From Asterias rubens (Eukaryota; Echinodermata; Asteroidea; Forcipulatida; Asteriidae), in the NCBI RefSeq assembly GCF_902459465.1, contig NC_047078.1, forward strand, positions 5,604,333-5,668,332: 64,000 nucleotides of DNA. Reading direction: 5' to 3'. Made by a program: the position numbers and the translations under genes. The notes beneath the pieces were generated by a model. The model had not been told where the DNA came from and ran no database searches. It saw only the letters and a list, made by a program, of their open reading frames with translations. Below, piece after piece: positions 23,650 to 35,151 of the stretch; the first letter of the stretch is position 1; every line of letters begins with the position of its first letter.

Positions 23650-24034
23650 TTAAAGGAACGCATTGCCTTGGATCGGTCGAGTTGGTCTTTGAAAAGCGTT
23701 TAACCGCTTGTTATAAAATGCATATGGGTAGAAAGATGTAAAAGTAGAATACAATGATCCACACAAACATGCCTCGAAATTGTACGTTTTTCCTTTTACC
23801 TCGTCGACAAACACGGTTGGCCATTATATGGGAGTCAAATCTTTGACTCCCATAAGATAATGGCCGACCGTGTTAGTTCGCAAAGTAAAAGGAAAACCAC
23901 GCAATTTCGAGGCAAATGTGTGTGGATCATTCTACTTTTAAAACATCTTCTACCCATATGCATTTTATAACAAACGGTTACAAACGCTTTTCGAAGACCA
24001 ACTCGTCCGATCCAAGGCGAACGTGTTCCTTTAA
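23650..24034. mobile_element. Palindromic MITE family C, copy 1
   Basis: Left end TTAAAGGAACGCATTGCCTT and right end GGCGAACGTGTTCCTTTAA are inverted repeats. The centre is an almost perfect hairpin around GGCCATTATATGGGAGTC and GACTCCCATAAGATAATGGC. Other copies are at 33338, 42651, 44268 (partial) and 63420. Confidence 0.82.
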
Positions 24035-24443
24035 GACCACAGTAACTATCATTATCTTCACATGGTTTACCTACAAGTGTTTAAGTTCGCCCGGCTCCCT
24101 CTTCATGACGAGGGGATGCCATCGTTGAAATCTTTATAGAGTGAACCACTATACAAACACATTTTTGATGGTTTGGGTATTAATTGGTCGAGGATCATTG
24201 CGAGACTTTAACCCGAACTAGTTCACATCTCATTTATTGGTATCACGATAAGAAAATGGAAATCTATCCGCACCTGCTTTTATCAGATGTACTTCCGTTG
24301 CCATGGTGATAGGAAATGATTCCAGACACCGGCTTACTTAATTGAATGAGACGGACCATTTAGCTGTTTAAATAGTCTTTAAAGGCAAAATATAGGTTTC
24401 TTTGGTTTTAAAAATTGTACAACTGTTTTAATCCTGTAAACAT

Positions 24444-24686
24444 GCTCTCTAAATGCGAAAGAGTGAAAAGGCACTCTTTGAAGAGCCACGTGAGGGACAA
24501 CTTTTTTTCGAATGGTTTTCCACTCTTTTAGATTGAAGTTTGCACCCTTTTGTCACGGTCCTTGACTGAATGAAACCCCTCCGCCTATAAGGAGTAAAAG
24601 TGTGAAATAACCACCAAAGAGCCAGTTGAGGGACAACTCGAAATGGAAAGAGTGGTGTTTTTTTCACTCGTTTACATTTAGAGAGT
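24444..24686. mobile_element. Foldback MITE with CTCTCTAAATG termini
   Basis: GCTCTCTAAATGCGAAAGAG at the left mirrors CTCGTTTACATTTAGAGAG at the right. Inside, AAGAGCCACGTGAGGGACAAC and AAGAGCCAGTTGAGGGACA flank the centre. It is non-coding. Confidence 0.65.
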
Positions 24687-25348
24687 AGGCCCACAATAAA
24701 ACTATACTTAACTCATGAAAATTTAACTTCATTAAGATGGTCACGTTTTTGATCGCCGAAATCTGGAGATAATTATGTCCACACGGGAAGAACTGTTATG
24801 GAAATGTTTCTAACAGTGACATAATCTGGGAAACGTTTCTGACAGTGACGTTTCTCAGATTCAAATATTTTGGATCGAAATTGGCTAGCCTATTTTCCAT
24901 TAAAAAAAAACCACATCATCTTCGAAAAGCTGCTATACTTCTAATCATAGAGCAACCGTGTAAGTTTATATTGTGATTACCAAAGGTAGGACCTCTATTC
25001 ATTCCCTCAAAGGAATACAGGGCGTTTCTTAGAATACTGATTTAAATCCACAACATCAGGCGAACCACCCAGTTGTTGTTATTCGTATAATACCAAATCT
25101 CGATCCCCACTAAACAAATTCTTCATAAAAGATGTTATGTTTACTTCCGGTAAATATTATGTTACACACCCATTTTTTCATTTTCGCTCGTACGTATCCC
25201 ATAATATCCATTGTGTTTCCTAAACCGCAATGGTGTGTTACGACAAAGCGAACAACAACACCACTGTGGAATTCGACCTTACACTAGTGACGTCACTGCA
25301 ATGTCAATGAAGTTTATAGATTCCGCGAACGTGCGTGAATGCTGGTTC

Positions 25349-25627
25349 TAGTTAACTAGACTTGTGGATAAGTCGCTAATCTGCCGCGGTAAATCGAGTC
25401 CAGTGGTGGTGTCCATGCATGATTTAGGTTTCCGCGATCGAATTCTGCTCTCGCGAGATCATGCTCCTCAGCGAACTCCTGATTGCCCACTTCTACTCCA
25501 TTTAGCCGTCAGAGCAGTAGTCTCGCGGTGCCAGCAGTCTCGCGAGAGTATCACAGAGAGATTCAGAATCGGAACGCTATCACTACGACAGACATTTAAC
25601 GACTTGTCCACAAGTCTAAGTTTAACT
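25349..25627. mobile_element. Foldback MITE with TAGTTAA termini
   Basis: TAGTTAACTAGACTTGTGG plus ATAAGTCG at the left is mirrored by CGACTTGTCCACAAGTCTAA plus GTTTAACTA at the right. CTCGCGAGA palindromes occur inside. The open frames on both strands across it are shadows of the palindrome. Confidence 0.7.
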
Positions 25628-25946
25628 AGCGCGGCAGCTTGATTGAGTCTCAAGGTTGCCACCCGCCTGGCCTTAGGGAATGGTAGACGGGTAGACTGCT
25701 GGTAGTAGACACCACAATAATCACGTTGGGCTTGCACCAGCCTTGACTTGCTTTTGACTGTGAATGAATTGAATCCATCCCTCCCAGAAGTCACCTTGAT
25801 CATGCCTTGATTTAAAGGGCCGTCGACTCTGAATACGTTTGGTCATAATGACTCTGAAAATTAATTGCGGTAAAAACTTATAGGGCCTATAGGCCTACCC
25901 GTATGAATTGTACAGCGTATAGCTTTGGATACTTAAAAATACAATC

Positions 25947-26973
25947 ATGGAGGTAGAAATAACCCATTTGAGAAATGTTTCACTTCGGAGTACTGCGGTT
26001 ATTTTGAGAAAACTATCACATAGTCTCCCAATATTTGATTATAAGAAGCGTTACCGCGGTAACGCTACAGATAAAACTCTAAATAGAATATTTGTCTTCA
26101 CCTCCGTGCGGAGTAAAATGTGTTCTACCCACATAAATCGTTATCTATTCCCCTCCAAAAAAAAGAAAAACAAACAAACAGAGCAGATTTTTGATGGACT
26201 TGGATTCGGGAGGAGATCATCTTCATTGTATTCTTGAAAACACGGCATTTGTAAGGCGTGGCCTTTTCTGCAAACCATTCCAAGGCGCCGGTCCAGGTCA
26301 ATACAAAGGAATCTTAGATGTGTTCAAAAGGCCTGAGGTGTTTTAAGGGAGTTTGGAAGTGAGAAATGTCATGTGTATCTCTAAGACTTTGAGGCAGAGA
26401 GTTCCAGAGACAGGGGGCAAGATTAGAGAAGGCTCTATCATCACAAGAGGCAAGACGACCCGGAGAGCACAACGCGGCTCATTGGGAAATATCCATTACA
26501 GCAATCGTAGTTATATAGTTCCATGGTACGTGACAAATGTACAGAATCCCGTAAGTTTACAACGCACCTGTCTTGGCAAAAGTGTTTCGACACGTACGCC
26601 TGACATGTCAACCAATTAGCAGGGGTCTTGTTTTCATTTACTCGATTCTGAAGCTGACCGATCGCTAGAGGAATTGGGACTTTGGTTCCATCCTTAATAT
26701 TCAAATTTAAGTCATCAATATTTCTCAATGAGAGGACGGCTAACGGAAACATGATTTCCTAAGAGTAGTGCTCTTAACTATTAGCAAGTTTTTAAGAATT
26801 ATCGCCAAAACTCCGAAAGCGTGTCCACGCAGGAAGAATAATCACTGTAGACTATTAATACACAATCTGAAAAGCGTTACCGCGGTAGCGCTTCTTAATT
26901 CACATTCTGGGGGATAAGAGTACATTTTTACACAACCGCAGTACTTGGAAGAGAATGTTTCTACCTCCATAGT
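25947..26973. mobile_element. About 1-kb element with ATGGAGGTAGAAA termini
   Basis: ATGGAGGTAGAAA at the left is mirrored by TTTCTACCTCCAT at the right, and GTACTGCGGTT by AACCGCAGTAC just inside. Two further inverted copies of GCGTTACCGCGGTA lie at 26048 and 26873. No transposase is recognisable, so this is probably a non-autonomous DNA element. Confidence 0.55.
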
Positions 26974-27466
26974 TTCTCAAAATGCTTTCACTGCGTAGTA
27001 ATGGTAGTCTTCTATCCAACCGTTTTGACTGCCGTCAATTTTAACAGTGATTACCATACCTTCCCTTGAACTGCTTACGTCGGTGAAGACCATCATAATA
27101 TATGCAGGCTGTGTGATACTAAATTTCGGAAAACTTCCCGCCATTATACAACTTGTCGATAATAATACTTGGCACGTTAGAAACAATCAGCTGAGTCATG
27201 CAATCACCCAATAACCATGCAAAACAATCCCACCTATGCTACTAGAGCAATGCTTCAACCCACACTCATCGGCCAACTGTGTAAAAGGTATACACACGTA
27301 ACTCGTTACTCATGGCGTGATGAGGGGCCAATTTAGCAACGTGGCACACTGTTCGTCATCAATATTTACAAAATGATATGTAGAGTGATATTGTAAACAA
27401 TGGTTTTATGTTTGATATACAAGTTTGAAAGCTGTCGCCAAAAAGATGTGTCTTTCGCGAGCCTGT

Positions 27467-27672
27467 TAGGGACTTTTCGTTTTCAACGACGGATGGTTCT
27501 GCGACGGTAAAGATGACATTTGGCGTCATCTGCGCATGCGTCGGCTTTGAGGACGGTCGTCCCTCAATTTCTACGACAGTACTTGGGATGAATCTTCGTT
27601 GTGCTGAAAACGACAACGTTTAGCTGAACAACCGTCGCAGAACCATCCGTCGCCGAAAACGAAAATTCCCTA
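27467..27672. mobile_element. Foldback MITE with TAGGGA termini
   Basis: The left arm (TTAGGGACTTTTCGTTTTC, then GACGGATGGTTCTGCGACGG) is mirrored by CCGTCGCAGAACCATCCGTC, then GAAAACGAAAATTCCCTA. The arms are about 42 bp and differ at a few positions. Confidence 0.8.
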
Positions 27673-28610
27673 TTATAAGAATACTATAAACATTGTAACA
27701 CAATTATTTTGACAACTTTATTATCAAAAACAAAAAACTTAAACAAGATTAAACTTTCACAGTTAGTTTTCCTTGTGATTGATTACTTAAACATTAAAAA
27801 GAAGAGACAATTTTTGTTAATAAAAACAAAATCATGTCCAAGCATTATATCAATTTTTATTTTAAAAAACGCAGCCAAAGGTTGATGTATGTAGTGAAAA
27901 TAATCTGTACACATTTTTATGCAAAGACCCTGATGCAAGACCAGCATGTAGTTTCAGTTTTTATATATAGGTCCATGGTTTAGCCATAATGTGTGTTCAT
28001 TATTCACGTTATCTAGTCATGGTAACAATTTTATTCTAGATGATCTCGAAAGTTCCACACACGATGTATTGCAAATCTTCCCCCTGCGGTCGTACGACTG
28101 TACTGTGCGTGCATGTGTCCAGTTGTTTTAAGATGCGGTTTTTAATTAACTAATAGTTATCAACCAACAGTACTTTAGTAATTAGTCATACTCATGCAGC
28201 TTGTTTCTGTACGTTGATACCAAAGACCACAATAATTAGTATGAAGCTCGACATTAAAACCTAACTTGAGACTGTGATAACTTGGGACAGTCTCAAATCC
28301 TCAGCAATCCAGCTGCCAAGAAAGGATTCTCAGGAGGGGGCGGTAGGCTGATGTAAATGCTTATCAACCAATAGTACTTGGTGGAGTGACATGAAGATTG
28401 GTCTAAACTGGCTTAAGAGCAAAATATTGGCATATCCTTTGTTTTTGGAACAGTTTGATTGTTTTAATCCCAAGCATAGATATTAACAATAAAACGAGTT
28501 ACAGTTCTCACACATATAGGGTAAAAAACAAAATTAATATTGTGTATCCCCTATGACAATTTAATGTCATTCTATTTAATCGCTGCAGTACTTGCTGCTA
28601 AAACAGGATT
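27673..28610. other. Intergenic sequence, nothing recognised
   Basis: AT-rich non-coding sequence. No repeat family seen elsewhere in the window and no open frame with homology was found. Confidence 0.4.
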
Positions 28611-28616
28611 CGAACT

Positions 28617-28800
28617 CTAGCTATAACGGCAATCTCGGTGGTGTAGTAATACTGTAAGACATTTCTCTAGAAATACAGGTCGTTGGTTCGAATCCCACCC
28701 GAGTAATATAATATGCCAGTAAATTTCCACAGAACTCTGGAAAGTATACCGAGTACCACAGTTCTTACACACATCATTGTTAGGGATAGGCCTAAAACCA
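28617..28800 (+). repeat. tRNA-derived SINE, copy 3
   Basis: A tRNA-like head reads AATCTCGGTGGTGTAGTAAT, then GTAAGAC, then a B box (GGTTCGAATCCCACC) and CGAGTAAT. The tail carries the AACTCTGG..GTATACCGAGTACCAC segment found in the copies at 40155 and 40413. Confidence 0.6.
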
Positions 28801-28867
28801 AAAGAATTAATTCGAAGACTCATTTCAAAAGCTGCTGCTTCCGACAGAGTGTATTGCTTTTATTAAT

Positions 28868-29199
28868 TTAAAGGGAAAGTACACTCTTGGTAGTTGTCAA
28901 AGACCAGTCTTCCCACTTGGTGTATCTCAACATATGCATAAAATAACAAGCCTGTGAAAATTAATTGAGCTCAATTGGTCATCGGAGTTGGGAGAAAATG
29001 ATGAAAGAAAAAGCACCCTTGTTGGACGAATTTGTGTGCTTTCAGATAGGAAAAAAAGACTTCTAAGCTAAGAAGTCTTTTTTTATTTCAGTGAGAAATT
29101 ACCTCTATTTCAAAATCTATGCTACTTCAGAGGGAGCCGTTTCTCACACTGTTTTATACTATCAACAGCTCTCCAATGCTCGTTACCAAGTCAGTTTGT
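28868..29199 (+). mobile_element. MITE family A (GGGAA subfamily), copy 6
   Basis: It begins TTAAAGGGAAAGTACACTCT, keeps the GTCAAAGACCAGTCTTC block and has a central hairpin AAAGACTTCT..AGAAGTCTTT typical of the subfamily at 47465. The right end is truncated. Confidence 0.7.
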
Positions 29200-29674
29200 G
29201 AAATTGGGCACAGGTTGCTGGAATTTTCTGGAACCATGAAACGAATGATGAAATTGCAAAGCCTGTTTGGTCATTCCCCCAAACTGTGCAAAAAGAGTTC
29301 CGCCACAATGATCGATGGCACACAAGCGGTAGGTCTATAATACCTGCTAAGAATTAATGAGCTAATTAAATGCAGATGTAGCGGTCATCTATTTTGTTTT
29401 TACATGAATTTAATTAATCTTTGATAAATTGTATCTTGCTAACGACAAGACAGCATTATAGATAGTTACTGATGGTCTTATCAAATACTGATTATTACAA
29501 AACAAATTTTATAGATTTGACCTGTTCTCAAAATGTTTTATGGTTACTAGTAGGGGTACAAATAATCAGTTGGTAAAAACTATATAATTTGTTGTTTCCA
29601 AAATAAAAATATTATGTTTTAGTTTACGTATTTATACAGTATTCGTAATTTTCCATCATCCGACATTTCACTTC

Positions 29675-30060
29675 TATAAAGACACTGGACACTATTGGTA
29701 ATTGTCAAAGACGTCTTCTCACTTAATTGGTGGATCTCAACATAAACTATGCATAAAATAACAAACCTGTGTAACGTTTAACTCAATTGGTCGTCGAAGT
29801 TGCGAGATAATAATGAAAGAAAAGACACCCCTGTCACACGAAGTTGTGTGCTGTTAGATCGAGACCTCAAAATTCTAATTGAGGTCTCGAAATCAAATTC
29901 GTGGAAAATTACTTCTTTATTGAAATCTACTTCACTTCAGAGGGAGCCGTTTCTCACAGTGTTTTGTACTATCAACCTCTCCCCATTACCCGTTACCAAG
30001 TAAGGTTTTATACTAATAATTACTTTGAGTAATTACCAATATAGTGTCCACTGCCTTTAA
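29675..30060 (+). mobile_element. MITE family A, copy 7
   Basis: Full-length copy beginning TATAAAGACACTGGACACT and ending AGTGTCCACTGCCTTTAA. Confidence 0.82.
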
Positions 30061-30419
30061 TTGGCCTCTTAAAAATTATGTCTACAATATAATATTTTGA
30101 GGGCCTACGAAATATTTATCCCCATTTAGAGGAGTGCACCCATAAGGTTGGCTCAATGCTTTCAGGAAACAAAGAGACTGGGAACATTATATCTAGTCTC
30201 TGACTGGTGAAGCCCCAGTTTCGCAATGTTTGATCTGTTATGGGGGAATCTCCCTATACGCGATTAAGAACGGTGCTTTTATGATAAGTGTTTACTTCAT
30301 AGCAATAACGATGGCTAGATTGCGATATGGTCCAAACATATGGCATGGAAAGTAAAATACCCCAAACCATGCAATATTTCTCACAAGGTATATCTTGCGA
30401 AATAACAGGCAAGTATTTT

Positions 30420-31615
30420 AACACAATTTGAATCGTTTTCAGGGGAACTATATACAGTATAGTACCCGAAACATGTATTTTTGTTCAAATCTTTCCGTTT
30501 GAACTAAACAAATGAAACAATTAGTAGTTAAAATGTGTTAATATTAAACAGAAGTAATGACCTTTTTTAATATGAACATGGTTTAAATCATTTTCAGGTG
30601 CTGAAATAGCATTGCTGCATATTTATACCGAAACTATAGTGGGCCTATTTTGGTTTAATTTTATCTTTCCGGAAATTGCCTAACATAATCAGCGAAACCT
30701 AATCAGTGAAACCTAAGCAGTTCAACTTTACCACAAACATAATCTTTTAATGACTTTCTTATGAACATTTTTTTAATCTTTTCAGGGAAGCTAATAAATA
30801 GTCCTGAGTTTAGGCTGAAACCAGTATTTTTGTTGATAATTAATATTTTCGTCTGGAAATTGCCGAAAATAATCAACGAAACATAATAAATGAAACCTAA
30901 TCAGTTGAACTTCATCATTCATCAAAAGAATTATTAGCATAAAACTTGGTAACTTGTAATTGTGAGAGGTGAGAAACGGCTCCCTCTGAAGTAACGTAGT
31001 TTTCGAAAAAGAAGTAAACTTTCCACGGATAGGATTTTCGAGACCTCAGATTTAGAATTAATTTAGGTCTCGAAATCAAGCATCGGAAAGCACACAACTT
31101 CGTGTGACAAGGGATTTTTTTCTTTCACTATTATCTTGCAACTTCCACGACCGGTTGAGCCCAAATTTTCACAGGTTTGTTTTTTGATGCATATTGAGAT
31201 ACACCAAGTGAGAAGACTGGTGTTTGACAATTACCAAAGGTGTCCAGTGTCTTTAATGACTTAGTTTCTTGTGAACATTCACGGTTTCAATAAAAACTAA
31301 TAAACAATATTGTCGTAGGCTGAAACAATATTAATTTGTGTTGTTCAAAGCTTTCCGTCTGGAAATGGCAGAATATAATCAGCGAAACATAATCAGTGAC
31401 TCAGTTGAACTTTATCAATGAAACATGTTATTTTAATGACTTTCTTGAAAAAATGTGTGAATCGTTTTCGGTGGACTTAATAAATAGCTGTTTAACTAGG
31501 CGAAAACCTTTTTATTTACTTTTTTATTTTATTATAAATCTTTCCAGAAATTACTGACGAAACATAAACAATGAAACTTAATCAATATTAAATATAATTT
31601 TTTCAATGACTTTCT
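30420..31615 (+). repeat. Degenerate tandem array, unit about 200 bp
   Basis: Recurring blocks in the same order are AATGACTTTCTTATGAAC, ATCNTTTTCAGGG, AGGCTGAAACC, CTTTCCGTCTGGAAATTGC and ATAATCAGCGAAACNTAATC. I count four to five diverged units. A family A MITE (30928-31256, minus) interrupts the array. Confidence 0.6.
30928..31256 (-). mobile_element. MITE family A, copy 8 (inside tandem array)
   Basis: Inverted copy running from the TTATTAGCATAAAACTTGGT block to GTGTCCAGTGTCTTTAA at 31256. Confidence 0.8.
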
Positions 31616-31909
31616 TATGTGATCCGTTTAGCTCGTGTGCATGGCTGATTATGAAATTCAACACCCCACGGTCCTTGCCAACACTGAATTTAATCACGAT
31701 TTAATTAATTTCAAATTGTCAGCGATCATCATAGTAAATGCATAACAAATTAATAAGCTTACTGTGGTAACGTGAAGAAAGGTGGGAAATACGTAGTACC
31801 TTATTTCCAATGAAGCAATACTTTTCGTGTTGAGGAAACTGAAGAAATGAAACATCGTCAAACCAGAATTTGACTGTCTCACAATCAAAAAATTATTTTA
31901 ATTTCTAAG

Positions 31910-31975
31910 TAGAATAAGGAACTTTGCATGGTGAAAGTATGAAACTAAGGTAGGTTTGCAGTAACACCATCTATT
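31910..31975 (+). repeat. Family H repeat, fragment
   Basis: GAACTTTGCATGGTGAAAGT and AGGTTTGCAGTAACACCAT are the left-end signature of family H. The rest is lost. Confidence 0.5.
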
Positions 31976-33337
31976 TTTTTAGTATTGTTTGTTCTGAAAA
32001 ATAATGTAAATTTCCTTTTGTGTACATTATTCTCAAAACGATCGTCAATACGATTCGGGTAGAGAGAAAGAAGTTGTTCAAGATTTCACCCAACTGTGTA
32101 AAGAGCAATCGGTCACTACAACGACCCGAGAAACAATTTTTTTTAAGGCAATAGCCACATTAGGGTTATAAAAATACAATGACGTCATTAGTCAAGAGAG
32201 GGCGCTGTAACCATGAACCCTTTCTAAAAGTGCTGCACAGACATCAACCATGGAGCATGCATAGTAAAAAAAAACATTAAAAAAAAAAACATTTTAATCT
32301 TACAATTTTTATTCCTGAGGGGAAATTAAAGTACTTTCATTTTTTTTAGGGATGTAATCTTCAGACAAAGGAAACTGTTGAATTTGTAGATGTCCTCATA
32401 AAAATAAATATTTATTTGGAAGCTTCAAGAGCTATAAGTTCTACCTCAAATCAATGGCATGAATTATGATATCATTTCATTATATTATTTTGTTAAAGAT
32501 ACTTTTGTTAGTAATTCATGATTTTGGGCAAAATTATTTATACAAAAAGTAATCATCTGGAAGCTCTGTCGAGGTGTTATAAATTTCCAGATTTATTTAT
32601 AGAAAAACATAATTGATGATGAAAAAAAAATGTAAATTACCAAAAAATGCTTGCAAAGTATCCTTTCTCTGTCATCTGTGGCACAGGTCACAAATATAAA
32701 CCACATGAAATAACCACCTACTCATATCTTCCTGAGTTAAATGTTATTTTGACATCCGAAATAAAGTGTTCAATGAAATCCTACTCTTCGCCAAAATTCA
32801 ATTTCAGTGTTTTAAACTTTTAAAAACCTACTGTAGAAATTCCTGAGGTATATGCGAAAAAAGGGTTGTAATAAAATTGCTGGCAAGTGTGACTTGGGCA
32901 TGAATTGACACCACTCCATATTTTGGAATCCCTCGTAAGCAAAACTAAATTGGCAATTGAATTATGTACCTAGTTAGTTTTCAAAGTTTCTTGAATACGA
33001 GTATTATTGCCGTTATAACGACACCAGAGATACAGGTAGCTAGACAGTGAGTTTGATGGAAACCTTCAATGTGAATGCAGAGCAAAACTAAATTAGCAAT
33101 TAAATTTATAGTCTGACTTATTGTCAAAGTTGCTTGAATATGATTATAATTGTAGTATGACACTAAATCCATTCTGAAAGATACAGGTAGCTAGGCAGTT
33201 GCAAGTTCAGGAATCATTCATTGTGGGTGAAGAGCTGAACTAAATTGGCAATTTATTTAATAGTTTGACTTATTTTCCAAGTTTTCGTGAATATGAAAAC
33301 CATGACATGTCACCAAATCCATATGACAATGAAGTTA

Positions 33338-33718
33338 TTAAAGGAACACGTTGCCTTGGATCGGACGAGTTGGTCTATAAAAAGCGTTTGAAACCGTTTG
33401 TTATGAAATGCATATGGTTAGAAAGATGTTTTAAAAGTAGAATATAATGATCCACACAAGTATCACTCAAAATTGCACGGTTTTCATTTTTCTAACACGG
33501 TTGGCCATTTATGGGAGTCGAAAATTTGACTCCCAAAAATGGCCGACCGTGTTAGTCGACGAGGTAAAAAGAAAACCACGCAAATTCAAGGCGTATTTGT
33601 GTAGATCATTGTATTCTACTTTTACAACATCTTTCTAACCATATCGATTTTATAACAAACGGTTACAGAACGCTTTTCAAAGACCAAATGACCGATCCAA
33701 GGCAACGTGTTCCTTTAA
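33338..33718. mobile_element. Palindromic MITE family C, copy 2
   Basis: TTAAAGGAACACGTTGCCTT at the left and AAGGCAACGTGTTCCTTTAA at the right form an exact inverted pair. The central hairpin is GGCCATTTATGGGAGTCG with CGACTCCCAAAAATGGCC-like pairing. Confidence 0.85.
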
Positions 33719-33760
33719 TAACTTAATTTTCACAGTATCTTGGAGATGATCCCATTGCCA

Positions 33761-34130
33761 TTAAAAGCCATTGGACACTTTCGGAACAGAAAAAAAAATA
33801 AAAGTTTTTACAAATAACTTACAGGGTTTACAGAAAAGGTAATGGTGAAAGACTTCTCTTGAAATATTATTCCATGAAACCCTTTACTTTTTGAGAAAAC
33901 ATTAAAACAATATAAATTCTTGATATCGAGAATTACAGATTTATTTAAATACATGTATGACACAACAAAACGTGCGGAAACAAGGGTGGGTTTTCCCATT
34001 ATTTTCTCCCGACTGCAATGACCGATTGAGCCTAAATTTTCATAGGTTTGTTATTTTATATTACAAGTTGTGATACACGAAGTGTGGGCCGTGGATAATA
34101 CTGTTTATTGAGAGTGTCCAATGGCTTTAA
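33761..34130 (-). mobile_element. MITE family B, copy 2
   Basis: TTAAAAGCCATTGGACACTT and GAGTGTCCAATGGCTTTAA are terminal inverted repeats with TTAA at both ends. Internal blocks match 4190-4547 in inverted orientation. Confidence 0.82.
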
Positions 34131-34559
34131 TATGACACCAAATCCAATTTTGAAGAGCTGCAGGTACATGTAGCTGGCTAGACAGTGAATTTTTGAATCC
34201 TTCGTTGTGGCTGAGCAAAACTAAATTGGCAATTAAATTATTAATTTGAACCATGATTACTCTTAACAAATGAATATCATTTCCCCTGAATACAGAGATG
34301 TATACAAAAAATGCATTTCCACATAATGACTATTACATATCAAATATATTAAGTTATAGATATAAAAAAATGACGACAACTGGAAAAGAATGACAGAATT
34401 GGTCAGATATAATTTACGATCTGGTCTCGGTGGTCAGCCTTAATTATTTTCACTAAGCATACTGTACTGTAAAATGCCATTATAGTACAAAAATACAAAA
34501 ACGCAAAATTCTACTGTGTCTTAATTTGACAGAGCTGTTTTTATGATGAAGTTGGTGTT

Positions 34560-34870
34560 TTATTGGTTTGCAGTAACACCATGTGTATCTATAAAATATG
34601 TTCTTTTCAGAATTTGTCTTGCTTTATATTCTACTACAGCAGAGTAGATTTTCGGAATTCGAAACGTCTCAGTTCTTTTAAGAACTGTCCTGCTCATATA
34701 ACTACTACCTAGACGGAATGTAGGAAATCAGCCGAGACTACTTACTTTTGCTAAGTGGATCGAGGGGACTTCTTGTTACTAACTTCATTACAGCGGAGTG
34801 AGTTCTTGATTGGTTTCAACATTTCGACTAGCTTGCTCTAGTCAATCGTCATCGTCGGAATAGGAGGTTG
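34560..34870 (+). repeat. Family H repeat, long form, copy
   Basis: The order is GGTTTGCAGTAACACCATGT, ATGTTCTTTTCAGAATTTGT, ACGTCTCAGTTCTTTTAAGA, GGAATGTAGGAAATCAGC, CGGAGTGAGTTCTTGATTGG, then TTTCGACTAGCTTGCTCTAG. It ends in a stem whose minus strand reads GACTAG..CTAGTC then GAAA. The same order recurs at 37085-37412. Confidence 0.65.
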
Positions 34871-35013
34871 ATGTGCGTGGGGGTAAATTCTCACCGTCCG
34901 CTCCCAGCGCAATGGAGAAGTTCAGTATTGTGTGACACTCAAGTAGGACCATGGCATATGGTTTTTAAAAGGGCAGGGTTTTGATGATGTAATGACACTG
35001 TCCCAAATTACGT

Positions 35014-35118
35014 CAAATTTTCACAGGCTTGTTATTTTGTGTGTGTGTTGGGATACACCAAGTCAAGTGAGAAGACTGGTCTTTGACAAAAATACCAAAG
35101 GTGTCCAGTGTCTTTTAA
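35014..35118 (-). mobile_element. MITE family A, copy 9 (terminal part, 3' of the fusion gene)
   Basis: This right-end fragment carries CACCAAG and GAGAAGACTGGTCTTTGAC and ends GTGTCCAGTGTCTTTTAA. It lies 34 bases beyond the stop codon of the minus-strand fusion gene, so it is probably part of its 3' UTR. Confidence 0.75.
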
Positions 35119-35151
35119 CCAAACTTGGAGTTCCAGAGCATGAGCATGATG

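Larger units (their letters stand above)
32935..34260 (+). repeat. Degenerate tandem array (about 150-bp unit) split by two MITEs
   Basis: Blocks GATACAGGTAGCTAGACAGT, GAGCAAAACTAAATTGGCAA, GACTTATTNTCAAAGTT and ATGACACCAAATCCA recur at about 32955, 33070, 33200 and 34140. The last unit is separated from the others by the family C (33338-33718) and family B (33761-34130) insertions. Confidence 0.65.

Noticed and set aside
25364..25803. Open frames on both strands of about 90-110 codons
   Set aside because: They lie across a palindromic MITE (25349-25627). No homology is recognised, and open frames on both strands are expected from a palindrome.
26353..26752. Overlapping open frames around 26400-26700
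   Set aside because: No recognisable protein. They lie in a probable 1-kb non-autonomous element.
29041..29090. Hairpin AAAGACTTCT/AGAAGTCTTT followed by T run, like a bacterial terminator
   Set aside because: It is the conserved centre of a MITE subfamily (also at 47645 and 59385) in a eukaryotic genome.
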